Of a stretch of DNA of 64,000 bases, positions 1 through 12,200 are shown one piece after another. How positions within the stretch are numbered: the first letter of the stretch is position 1; each line of letters begins with the position of its first letter. This DNA is from Hyalella azteca. Lineage: Eukaryota; Arthropoda; Malacostraca; Amphipoda; Hyalellidae. The stretch lies in the NCBI RefSeq assembly GCF_000764305.2, contig NW_025935155.1, positions 6,259 through 70,258 on the forward strand. The letters are read 5' to 3'. Under the pieces are notes generated by a model. The model had not been told where the DNA came from. It did no database searches and worked only from the letters and a program-made list of their open reading frames with translations. Both the position numbers and the translations under genes were made by a program.

Positions 1-385
1 TATTCGCCACATGCACACGATTAATTATTCGCCATACACATACGATTAATTATTCGTCACGGGCAAGCGATCCCTTATTCGCCACGTATGACCGATCACT
101 TATTCGCCACATGTACACGATTAATTATTCGCCATACACATACGATTAATTATTCGTCACGAGTAAGCGATCACTTATTCGCCACGTGTGAGCGATCACT
201 TGTTCGCCACATGCAACCGATCGTTTATTCGCCACATGCACGCGATTAGTTATTCGCCATACATATACGATTAATTATTCACCACGGGTGAGCGATCATT
301 TATTCGCCACGTGTGAGCGATCGTCTATTCGCCACATGCACACGATTAATTATTCGACATACACATACGATCAATTATTCGCTAT
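1..385. repeat. 25-bp minisatellite (TTATTCGCCAC family) at the window edge
   Basis: About 15 imperfect copies of a 25-bp unit centred on ATTATTCGCCA with alternating subtypes (ACACGATTA, GTGAGCGATCA). It begins at or before base 1, so its full length is not seen. Confidence 0.9.
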
Positions 386-680
386 TCAGCTCGTTCGGCA
401 TTCTGCTATTGTTCATTATTGGTCTGCTATTGTTAATATAATAAAGAGAGCACACCCCAACTGAGTGAAAATTTAAGGGATAATATCGGCAATAGTATAT
501 ACTAATCGAAGCAAAGAAAAATTTATTATTTGTATTATATCATATTGTATTACCGGGTATGTAGGTAAATGTTTATGTCCCTGCAATGAAGCATTAGAGA
601 TGATTTTGTGCACCTGCAAACATTTTCTACGAAAAATTTCCACGTTAACCGAACAATGAGGTTGACTGGTTTGATCGCAT
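386..680. other. AT-rich sequence, nothing recognised
   Basis: No gene, RNA or repeat seen between the satellite and the CRE palindrome. Confidence 0.4.
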
Positions 681-687
681 TTCGGTG

Positions 688-729
688 ATTGGTTAATGCC
701 CGTGACGTCACTGAGATCAGTGACGTCAC
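688..729. promoter_or_regulatory. Inverted CCAAT box and double CRE palindrome
   Basis: ATTGG (CCAAT on the other strand) at 688-692, then a perfect 13-bp inverted repeat at 702-714 and 717-729 separated by GA. Each arm contains the full CREB/ATF octamer TGACGTCA (703-710 and 721-728). Together these look like a promoter or enhancer core, but no coding exon was found beside it. Confidence 0.5.
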
Positions 730-1960
730 AGGCGAACAACGAACTACATCCGCAAAATTAAGCTTCTCGTGGGTCAACCTTGTACTAGTTCAACCATGCA
801 TTATATGTACACAGAACGGCGGAGATTGACTATCAGCATTACATCAATCAGTTGAAAAGCAACAAATTATTAGAATAACAAATATTGAAACAAAAGCCAA
901 GCACAATGTGAAAAGTCCTTCAAAAATCCTTCGGTCAGTCAATAAATCGCCGGAAGTAATCCAAGTTTCCTAATCAACCATAAATTAAAAGTTTAAAATA
1001 ACAGCCGTAGAAAATCTTCTATGATGATGAATTAAACAAGCGATGAATTGAAAAATAGATCATTTATTCTCTCAACCATTGACTTTACAAACATCAGACT
1101 AAACAAAATTCATTTTGTTCATACAGGATAATATTGAACCATGAATTCCATCACAGCTCTAACGATGCTATCATATTAACAACCAATGAAAACATATACA
1201 GTTCCATTTTCCAAACTGATTCAGAATGAATTAATTTCTTTGACGCTATTTAACAAATCTCAAGAAGAATCTGAGTCACGAAATTTGCAGGGTCTTACAG
1301 TTTCTTTTTACGTTTAACGTCATATAAACTACGCTTTGATACTGAAGGTTGCCAATGGGAAATTTACGTTTTGTCTATAATAGTAGCGTTGTTTGGACCG
1401 TACTTGAGTATTTTTTATTAGCCAGCGACCATGAGTTAGCAATGCTGCGTGAGCCATGAGTAAACAATCGTCGAATATAAATTGGAACTTAGGAACACTA
1501 ATTTCTGAGCAGCCATTATCCAGCGCTGTCGGAGAGAACGACATGGATGAGAAAGAACAAAATTCAAAATACAACAAAAAAGAACAATATTACACTCACT
1601 GGACACGAATAAACAACGTCAGCTATAACTCCTAGAAGAGGGGTATAAAAAATCTTAAATCGCACCCATTCTTAAATTAAAAATCGAGGCTCACGAGCAT
1701 TGACTCAATTAAGTAAGAAATAAAGAGACCTGCGGAACGTTGTAGTCAAAATACTTGGGCATGACACACAACCGCCTTTTTGGTTTTCAAATGTAGATAA
1801 AACATGATGCATTGACATCGAACATTGATGAACTGAACTGAATGAACTAAATGAACTTCTGCAGAAAATAGTGTATCAGATAATTTCAATCAATGCATTA
1901 AATATTTAATTCCACGTTTGCAATGTTTTTCCGAATAAATCCTCGTAGAATGAATTTTTT
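730..1960. other. Unannotated AT-rich sequence
   Basis: No exon-like or repeat structure beyond short AT-rich words. The reading frame near 1329-1577 on the minus strand lacks any support. Confidence 0.4.
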
Positions 1961-2074
1961 GTAAACCTCGTCGTCGTGTACCAGACGCGCACCTTCGTGG
2001 TCATCAAAGTACACGCATGCAAGTTTAAACTAGCCTTCTCTACTACGAGGCGAGGTTGACGTAAATTCTTGCGT

Positions 2075-2175
2075 CAACGTTCGTTGCGTCAGCAAAAAGT
2101 TTCAGTTGCGTTATGCGATTTCTTGCGAGCAAAAAGTGATTAAGAAGGAAATAATTAAGGAATTTCAAAACTTGA
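2075..2175 (+). other. Possible plus-strand non-coding first exon with strong 5' splice site
   Basis: A local rise in GC and CpG at about 1965-2130, an arthropod-type initiator word TCAGTT near 2101, and a near-perfect donor GAG-GTGAGTGTG after 2175. This suggests a transcription start for a plus-strand gene running antisense into gene A. No downstream exon was identified. Confidence 0.25.
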
Positions 2176-2657
2176 GGTGAGTGTGAGCTACTGGAATGAA
2201 ATAATTCTACTTAACTACAACTAAGCCAAGCATTAGAAAAATAGCGTGCAAAAAGTTTTCAAGTTTCGGCAACTGCTTAGTAATGATGCAACAAAAATTT
2301 TCCTCGACTCTTCAATGTCGTATGTTTAGCTTTCCAGCAAGCAAGCTTTCAAGATTGATATTTATGCAATATTTGGCATAACTTGGTAACCATTGATTAC
2401 ACAAGGTTACCTTTGGGAGATATTAAGAACAGCGAAAAACTTAAAATGTCATAAAAACTGTATAAAATGTCCGCACATGGTGAATCGTCTTTAAAAAACT
2501 TTTCCTCTTTATCAAGGCCCTTAAATCGGCCAATCGTCTCTAAATGGAAGAGTCGTAAATCCCGATGACATTCCAGTACCTTGAATAAGTTTACGCTTTA
2601 ATACAAAAGAACAGGATCACTGGGTCTCACAGCATCGATTTCATGCTGCCGCCCACA

Positions 2658-2663
2658 TTTATT
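2658..2663 (-). promoter_or_regulatory. Candidate polyadenylation signal of gene A
   Basis: AATAAA on the minus strand about 90 bases after the gene A stop codon. Confidence 0.5.
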
Positions 2664-2753
2664 TAAAGTAATGTTGCGGCGTAAAATATTTACATTACCT
2701 TAGAACGTGAATAAAAAACAGGATAACATTTCTAGCTAAACCGAGTGAAGTGA

Positions 2754-3241
2754 TCAGCATTTCTCCGCATCCAGGTCCTCTACATCAGGCAGAAGAGGAT
2801 CGTCATCCGATGGCTGACGAGACTCCAAAGTCCTCAAAGGAAATGTTTCGCCGCTCGGAAGCCCAGGAGGAGGGTCCATCAGTGGATCTGCAAGTTTCTC
2901 ATTACACGGGTCCAAAGATCCAGTCATCTTTCCCCCCGAATCCTCAGAGTGCATCCCGATGGCTATGTATCCTTGAGCAGCTTCGGGTCCATCACCACTG
3001 TGGTTTGGTCCGCTTTGCCCTTCACCAGACCTGCTGTGTTCCTCTTCAGAAGGATTTGATCGAGCGTCATAGTAACGGGAGTTCCTGGCGGAGGCATCAC
3101 CTTGCGACGCGCCTTTTTCGAGGCGATTTCTGAGCATGGCGCGGCGCCAGACAGAGCGACGGCGCGCGTGCTCTATAAGGGCACTCGTCCTCTGTAGAAG
3201 CTCCACCACCTCGTCACTGCCTGGTATGGTCGCTATTTCGT
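2754..3241 (-). CDS. Gene A exon 22: last coding exon
   Basis: 488 nt from acceptor GCCTGCAG, phase 1, to the stop at 2754; 162 residues. Starts DEIATIPGSDEVVELLQRTS, continues with a basic helix and a Gly/Ser/Pro-rich acidic end, DDDPLLPDVEDLDAEKC. Weakly like gene B exon 21, including DPLL. AATAAA lies on this strand at 2663-2658, about 90 bases beyond the stop. Confidence 0.88.
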
Positions 3242-6200
3242 CTGCAGGCAAAAACGCTTGTCAGTGGTTAATAATAATGACATTAGTGATCATCTTGTTG
3301 CGTAATGAAACTATAAGTTATAAACCTCGTCTTCATAATTCATGCATTCCTGATGAATTAATAAAAAATTTCTTCATTCTCTGGTTCACAGCCACAAAAT
3401 TTCGTCTTGAGTTTACATTGAGGTCGTACTTAACGATTGTAATAAACAATTTTGCAAGTCTAGATGCAGGAAAAAGTACTCGATTTTCAAATCAATTTTC
3501 AGGGGGTTTGATATGATTTCCAAGTATTTTATTAATCACGTTTATTCGCGAATATTGCAAACGAGGCGAAGCAAAATGCCGCGCAAGTCACGCAGCCAAC
3601 AGTACTTATTTCCGAGATCCTAAACCCCGAGCCAGAGCCGTGTACATAAACTCGATTCTCATCCTGATTTTCAATTCGTTAACTTCTTATTGCAGTTTCA
3701 TCAGATAAGTAATATAGTAAACCTTGTTCTGTGAATAACAACCCATTTTCAAGCTTGAAATAGCAACTGATGTCAAACCAAAATTGACCTAAAGTAACTC
3801 ATTCATTTTCTTACATTTCCTCACAATGCATTGAAAGGCAAGACAAAATAAATTAGAAAGTTTAGTTTAGCTTAGTAGCAACAAGTTTTCTAACGCTTCA
3901 GTATACATGCATATAGGTTGTTAAAAATTGACGAGAATTGTAAAAAAAATATATCACTTGGACTGATATCGTATACAAAAAAATGGTAATGAAAATAGCA
4001 AAGTGTGTCAAAATTTATGAATAAATATCAAAGTGAGACCAAGTAAATATTGACGGCTTTGCGTTCCGCTTCAAAGTCGCAACACAAATTCAGAATATCG
4101 AGTTTTACGCAGGCACATTCAAAGTACATTATTCTTCTAATTGTAGGAACCCCAGGGAAGGATAAAAATATCGTGGAAGTTCGCCTTACCTCATCATTTC
4201 CTGAGGCAAGCATGGAAGTAGAAGCAATAAAAATACGTAATAAAATATAGGCATATGCACAGAAAAGTTGGATGAAAGAAACGTTTAACTTCTACACCCT
4301 GAATGTTTGTTGTGTTAACAGTAATGGAGTTTTAACTGTCGGGATACAAACTGCAATTCACATCTAGAATATTGACAAACCCAACTGTAGCTGCTCGTGA
4401 TCCTAACAGAATAATATAATCTTGTTAGCTTCACTGTAAGCAGTCATTAAAAAAATTGATATACCCGTACATTTTTCAAAGGATTGCAGATCAACGCAAA
4501 AGATCCCACAATTTCACATAGAACGTTTGACTCTCACTTTTACAGCAGTAGTATGGCTATATTAACTCAAAGAAAAACTGTAACACTATTTTCCCGTGGT
4601 GGTGCATTTTTAAAGACGACGTGAAATCCTCACGGCTGTAGTAAGACGCTTATCATGTGCACACTCACCAGAACGTTAATCTACCACATAATTGAATAAT
4701 TGGCAATTAATGTAATTTTCCTATTGATAAATCCGGGATCATCTGATCTTGTTAGTGCATTAGGGCAAAAACTAACGCTCTAAATTTAGTGAAGGCTCAG
4801 TCAGATACCAGGGGCGACTTCTACCCGTCAGAAATACATGTTTGAATTACATCAATATACGCGTTTCCAGCATATTTATCTGACTGAGCATTAAAATGTT
4901 TCATTCCTTGACCATAAAACGAGAAACCAGATCAATTTTTTTCAATAGATTCTCATTTAGGAACAACAGTGAGGTGGTATCATGGAAACTCAAGTGTTTA
5001 CTTTGTAATAATTAACTATTATAAGATGGCTGAACTTTCTTGTTTATATGCGTACAATTAATGACCAGAGAATGCATTATAATTTTCAAGGAGTCGAACA
5101 ATATTTTTATAAATTCTTTGTTATAAACATGAATAAATGTGACAGAGCAACTAACAGTCGTAAGGGCAAATGAAAGCTGAAGCCTTCAGCTTAGAACAGA
5201 TTATGGCCTTGCACATGAGTTAGTTAGTTAGTTTAGTGGCCAAATGTTTACTAGCGCTTCAGCTATTTAGCTATCTTGCACCGAAAGTCAAGATGAACAT
5301 CACCATAGAGGTGGAAAGTCTCAATTATTCATCACCCACAAGGGGCGGAAGGTCTCAATTGTCCAGCCCGCTGAAGCTGGCTCGACAGAAGCAGCGTTGA
5401 ATAAACTCACCTTCAGTAAGAGGATTCATCTCCCCAGGCAGCGAGGTTATGCGGGATGTGGGAGGGGCTTTCTGATGACGATGATGACGGCTCTTGGAGC
5501 TGTCGTGGGGAGGAAGGGGAGGTATGGGATGCAGATGTAGGATAGGCAGAGGCACAAATAATAGATATGACTTGTGAAAAAGGAGACTACGGGACAGGTG
5601 GTAAGGAAACAAGAACAAGAAAAAGCGTTAAATGTCAGCACGATTACGAGTAAAATAATTAGATAATATATGAATGTTATTATTAGAATTTTCAACTATT
5701 CCAAGCACAGATGACTATTCTATTAAAAAATTAAGTCTTCACGCTCAGGGTGCTAACACGAGTTCACCAGATCAACTACGAGCCAACATAACTTAACATG
5801 TAAAACTTATAAAGCCTTGTAAAGATCGAATAGGAAAACGATCGACCAAGCTTCAATACAGAATAAGTACATAAGTATACGTATACTTGTTCTAAACATA
5901 GCTATATGAAAATAGCAAAAATGAGTACGTAGATTTTCCAAGTACAATGTAAGCATTAAAGAAGTGATATTAGAGATGCACTAGAAAATTTCCGATAGCA
6001 GAAGAAAATCAATATTATAAGCCATCTTCAAGTCAGTAGAAAGTGAAGCTGTTAAACTACCTCACAGTCAAAATAACTTTAACTCATGGTCTACTGCAAA
6101 TAACTCTCATTACCCTTTATTTAGGTTGGAATATCATTGTCGACGGTAAATATATCCGAAGATTATATGTTAAACGAACAAGAACCAAAAGAAAAGACTC

Positions 6201-9200
6201 ACGACTTGCTCTTGTGCAGCTCGTGACGACGCAGCGGTGCGCTGTCTTCCGGGGCGAGAGAATTGCGACTGCTGGACACGCCCTGACTGATCGAGGGCAC
6301 CAGACTCCTGCTGGGGCAGATGTCAGGTATTAGATTAATGGTTCCGAAACTTTGACATGTACCTATAGATGTCAGTAAGCCAGTTATATTTAGAGATATT
6401 TTCTTATGCATGTTTATTCTAAATGAACAACTCACGATTACCTGATGCATTTTGAATAACTAACTAAATGATGTTTACGAGCAGTAGAAAGTCTACATAG
6501 TTAGCTCTAAAAAATATCTATTACTCACGACTGCCTGATGTATTCTGGAGAGAACCATGAGGTCGGCGGAGGAGCGGAGGGGTTCAACGGAGGCAGAGGG
6601 AACTCGTCGTCCAGAGCTGAGGGCCGACGAGAGAAGGACATCGACGCGAGTCTCGTCATGCGTCGCGCTGTGGCTTGACGACGCAAAAGATGATGATGAA
6701 GCTCTTGATTGTCTTCGTTTACTAAATTGCGATTGTGTGTATAGTGAAGCTGTACGGATAAAAAACCGGGTTAGTTGTTAGGAGCCGTACTATCACAAAT
6801 AGTTGAGATTGCTTTTGAACTAAACCTGTTAACCACAGTCGAAAAATCACCGGCTATGTTTACTTCAGCCGCTACGTAAGGTCAGGCTTGAAGCCTCTAA
6901 GAAACTTCCAAGCCTTCCAAGCTCTGTATGACTCGATCTTGTCGTACTCTCAGGACACTATAAAATCGGAACGGACATTCGATCCGGCCAGAAGCTGATT
7001 TTGCTCGTGTGGCCAAGCAAATCCAGAGCCGAATTTAGTGACTCCTGGTGCTTTGAAGCTTGGGCGGTCACTGAATTATTTTTAAGATGACAGTTATTGA
7101 ACTCGCAGTGAAGCTAAGATGCTGGTGTGCTGGTAAACCGGTACCGTAGTATCACTGATGATATCTACCACCACGAATTTAACTACACTACAGCTACTGG
7201 GTATTAAGCTAGATTCGTTGCGTCTAATCGTAATGCTGTGATAATCAACAAAATTACTGGAAACATTTCTCCTTGCACATTAGGCAACTATCGTGAACTA
7301 ATTTGACATTTGACCAGCAGTGTAGATAATGTATGTTTCAGGGATGATTTGCTAATAAGTAAAGGCTATAATGCAATTAAACGAGTGTACTGCCCACAGA
7401 GAGGCTACTACATCACCGTACTTGTGGTCATCTTCGAAATCAGGTACAACTTTACATGATATTGCAGAAGGTTCTATGGAGTGAATTGGTGTTTTAAACG
7501 GAATGCATATTAACAAGATATTAACAGGATTAATATATCGGAGGTGCCGAAAGAAACGGGGAGAAACGAAGTTAGACAAACTTTCCGTAAAAAACTTGCG
7601 GGAAAATTTTGAAAGCTATTTTTAGAATCTTTGACTTTGCCTAACCTTTACAAACGCACTGAAATTGTTAAAAGACATTCAAGCTGATATGTAATAAAAG
7701 AATCTGCGTACAATCCAAACCAGCACGGAGTTTTTTTTACCTAATTTGGCAGCTGGAAAAAATGCTATGATATCAACTTCGTATCACAACCAAACTAGAC
7801 CATTCAATATAAACGAAACGGTAGATTAAATTCGAAGAGCCGCAGATGGCAAGGAATTTGTAGCTCACGAAAATCTGGTATTTTGATGTATCATGTCTAA
7901 AGAGAGGGATAAGGTATACGTACAAGTAGGTTTATAATGATACTCGTACAATGGGCTACGTGTCATGTACAGGGAACGTGGTAGGAAAACATGGGGTTTT
8001 TCGTGTAGAAGGAAGGCTGTCATCTACAAGGAAGGCCGTCATGTACAGGGAATGTGGTACAAGGTTTTCATTGTACAGCTAGGGATGTTATGAACTAAGG
8101 AAAGAGGTGGTATACATTGAGTTTCCGTGAGAGGAAAGGATGTACAGGGAAGGACTCTTGTACAGTTACACAGAGTGGTTTACAGAAGTCAGGAGATCAC
8201 ATTAAAGGTTGTGAAAGATCTTGTTTGCGAACGAGTCACCGATTAAAAGAAAGATTGAAATAGCGACCGACATCATAACTAACGAGATTACAACTTTATG
8301 CCATAAATTTTTTATTAAAGGGGCAGGGTGGCCCAGTAGGTTACAGTTCAGAGTACCAAGATTAGCGCAGAGAGGCGCGGGTTCGATCCCAGCTCTGTGC
8401 GCCAGTTTCTGGTCAGAATCGGCATAAAAGAAAGATTGAAATAGCGACCGACATCATAACTAACGAGATTACAACTTTATGCCACATATTTTTCATTAAA
8501 GGGGCAGGGTGGCCCAGTAAATTACAGTTCAGAGTACCAAGATTAGCGCAGAGAGGCGCGGGTTCGATCCCAGCTCTGTGCGCCAGTTTCTGGTTAATTA
8601 AGCACAGCAGAATTTGTGTTTTGAGTCGTGAGTTCGAGACTGCAACAAGCTGTGGATGTTCTGCGAAGTTAAGAATCGGCGACAGGCCTAGCTATGGCCT
8701 AATAAACGCTGAAACCGCTATTATTATTATTATTATTAAATAGGTACCATAATTGAGATTCAAAGTATGAGATATCAACGATTTTCATTTTGGAGACCAG
8801 ACGATTTTTAGCTATGCGGTGTGGCTTATAATTAATAAAAACCCTTGGAACAATCAAAATTTTTAACAACCGGCTCGTGGAGCAACTGAGATATCAAACC
8901 GAGCTAAATGCAGGGTTCGATTCCCGACATGCGAGGATGATTTGAGGGCGGTACTATACAGAACCCATCACAAGACAATATAATGTCAGCAAATGGCTTA
9001 ACGGAATTTTTGAAGCGGCTAATTAGACGAGACAAATTATTCCATGTAATCGAATTTTTTTCTCAGTCCAATAATACGACTTACAATAAAAGGTACACGT
9101 ACACACAGGACAACGCACAAGGTAATACTGGATAACGCACACGTCGGTATAGGATAACGTACACGGTTCTATTTGATAACGCACACGTTGGTAAAGGAGT

Positions 9201-12200
9201 ACGCACACGTCGGCAAAGGATTACGCACACGTCAGTATAGGATAACGTACACGTCGGTATGGGATAACGTAACGTTTGTGTATATACAAACGACCGTACA
9301 TGTATACTTTACCTCGCCGATACTATGCCAGGAGAAAAGAAAGTGGAAATGAGTTTCAAGGCTGGTTTCAATTGGATAAAATGAAAATCTCGAGCAAAGC
9401 ACGGAAATAGTGGAAAGTATTATGAGAAAATATATATAAAATGTATTAATTTATTAAAAGACCCAATTATCAGTATTAGAGGATTTGGTCGCAACGCTAC
9501 AAGTTTTGTACTCATAAATTCGCTACCTTATCAGATGACAGAGCAGCAAATGGAAATAAGGAAACAGTTCAAACGCTGCGTTGAAACTTGGTGGATTCGA
9601 GGCGCAATGCATTATTGCTTTCTAAAGTGGAGGTTTCAAGCGTAAAATTCGCGTAATCGATAGTTTATTATAAGTGTAACTGTCAGGCATATTTGTTAGC
9701 TCGTAGCTGCATCCTGCAGGTTTTGGTAGACTTTTTTGATCACTTATACGTTACAGATTTTAAAGCCGCCATCAGAGAATACTTTCTATACAACTGGTTG
9801 TACAGTTACTGATACGATGTATATTGAAGAACATGATTATTCTAGACCACCCAACACACTTTTGAATCTCTCTAGACCACCTAGCATGAACCTAGCATAC
9901 TCCCTAGATGACCTAGCATACTCCCTAGATGACATAGCATACTCCCTAGATGACCTAGCATACTTCCTAGATGACCTAGCATACTTCCTAAATGACCTAG
10001 CATACCCCTAGATGACCTAGCATTCTCCCTAGATGACCTAACATACTCCCTAGATGACCTAGCACACTCCCTAGATGACCTAGCATACTCCCTAGATAAC
10101 CTAGCATACTTCCTAGATGACCTAGCATACTTCCTAGATGACCTAGCATACTCCCTAGATGACCTGGTTGTAGGGGTTGCTGCTGATGGCCCTCCTGAGG
10201 AGTTTGGCGTCCTCCTGCACGCGGCCGGGGCTGAGGTCCACCGTGGAGGAGAGAGGGGAAACTACCCTCAGGCCGCCGCCCTCTCCCTCGCCCGTTAGTA
10301 CGCTAACCGACGAGTTCTTGCGATGTATTGCAGAGCTACGAAAAGATAATATATGAAGAAGAACACAAGGAAATGTAGCAGTGTGTAAAATAAGTTGCGA
10401 CTTCCACTTGGTTCCTATGACTACCACTACCTTCCTGTGTAAAGACACCCACGTTATAAGGATGGCAGTAAACAATCCTATATACTGTTAAATAATAAAG
10501 CGAAAGGATTAAGAGGCAAGTAAATGAGAAATAAATCCATGAAATATGCAATATCAATAGGAATTGTTATCGCAAATTTAAATTATCGTCCTAAACTCAC
10601 CCCGAGTGATCGCGCTGCGGCAGCTTGAAGGACTCGACGTCGTCACTGTCGAGGCCCTCGGTCGTGAGGCTGCGGGTGATATAAATGATAGAAACCTTCT
10701 CATGAAACTCATTGTCAGGGATAGAGAAATTCCGCTTATTTCTTTGAGATAGAGTACCCAAGTACTGAGAGCTTGAGGGCCCGAGTACTCAGAGCTTCAG
10801 TACCTGAGTACTCAGAGCTTGAGTACCCGAGTACTTAGCAAAGAAAGCTTGCTAAGCTTGAGTACCCAAGCTTAAAGCTTGAGTACCCGAGTACTCAGAG
10901 CCAGAGTACCCGAGTACTTAGAGCTTGAGGGCCCGAGTACTCAGAGCTTGAGGGCCCGAGTACTCAGAGCTTGAGGGCCCGAGTACTCAGAGCTTGAGTA
11001 CCCGAGTACTCAGAGCTTGAGGGCCCGAGTACTCAGAGCTTGAGGGCCCGAGTACTCAGAGCTTGAGGGCCCGAGTACTCAGAGCTTGAGGGCCCGAGTA
11101 CTCAGAGCTTGAGGGCCCGAGTACTCAGAGCTTGAGGGCCCGAGTACTCAGAGCTTGAGGGCCCGAGTACTCAGAGCTTGAGGGCCCGAGTACTCAGAGC
11201 TTGAGGGCCCGAGTACTCAGAGCTTGAGGGCCCGAGTACTCAGAGCTTGAGTACCTGAGTACTCAGAGCTTGAGGGCCCGATTACTCAGAGCTTGAGGGC
11301 CCGATTACTCAGAGCTTGAGAGTCCGAGTACTCAGAGTTTGAGGGCCCGAGTACTCAGAGCTTGAGAGCCCGATTACTCAGAGCTTGAGTATCCGAGTCC
11401 TCAGAGCTTGAGTACCCGAGTACTCCGAGCTTGAGAGCCCGAGTACTCAGAGCTTGAGTACCCGAGTACTAAGAGCTTGAGGGCCGAGTACTCAGACCTT
11501 GAGAGCCCGATTACTCAGAGCTTGATGGCCGAGTATTCAGAGCTTGAGGGCCCGAGTACTCAGAGCTTGAGGGCCCGAGTACTCAGAGCTTGAGAGCCCG
11601 AGTACTCAGAGCTTGAGGACCCGAGTACTCAGAGCTTGAGGACCCGAGTACTCAGAGCTTGAGGACCCGAGTACCCTCATCAAGCCGCGTGAACAACACA
11701 GCATTAATTGTTCTTCTTTGTTTACGGCACGAAATGATCAATTTGATCAGAAATTTTCTGTGATGCGCAATCAATTGCGCTTTTTATGCATGAAAAATAG
11801 TCTATTGTGCATAAGCTCCCTAGAAACAAAATCACATTTGAGGAATTTTGCACATTCATGACGATCTCAATCAAAATAAATGTAAATCAGATGTCGGTAC
11901 AAAATAAGCACAAACATTTGCACGGAAGCTCTGTTGCTGGAGTTCTCGACGAGCTTCATTTTGCTGGAGAACATCTGCATGTTGTGCTGCTGGATGAGCT
12001 CAGCTGGGCCGTACAGGTGTGCGAAGTGCTCTCTGCACAGCGCACAGTTATACATACTTCATTACCGGGATTAATTATTAGCAACTCTTGACTATATATA
12101 CAATCAGCACAAGGTGCCGGCTGAAAACTTATCAGGATCAGTGGAGAACGTAAAGCAGCTACAGAATAACGAGCAAATGGAACATTTTCTATGATAAACA

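Noticed and set aside
1..385. CRISPR-like regular repeats
   Set aside because: Units are contiguous tandem copies without unique spacers, in a eukaryotic intron-rich context. The same applies to the array at 10745-11675.
2750..3516. Plus-strand frames of 127 and 126 codons
   Set aside because: Antisense shadows of the last exon of gene A and its flank.
4028..4250. Overlapping small frames on both strands inside the last intron of gene A
   Set aside because: Short, AT-rich, no splice sites in the required phase and no similarity to gene B tail exons.
8320..8600. tRNA genes suggested by A and B boxes
   Set aside because: No cloverleaf by eye and the copies continue into a SINE body with (ATT)n tail; they are SINE heads.
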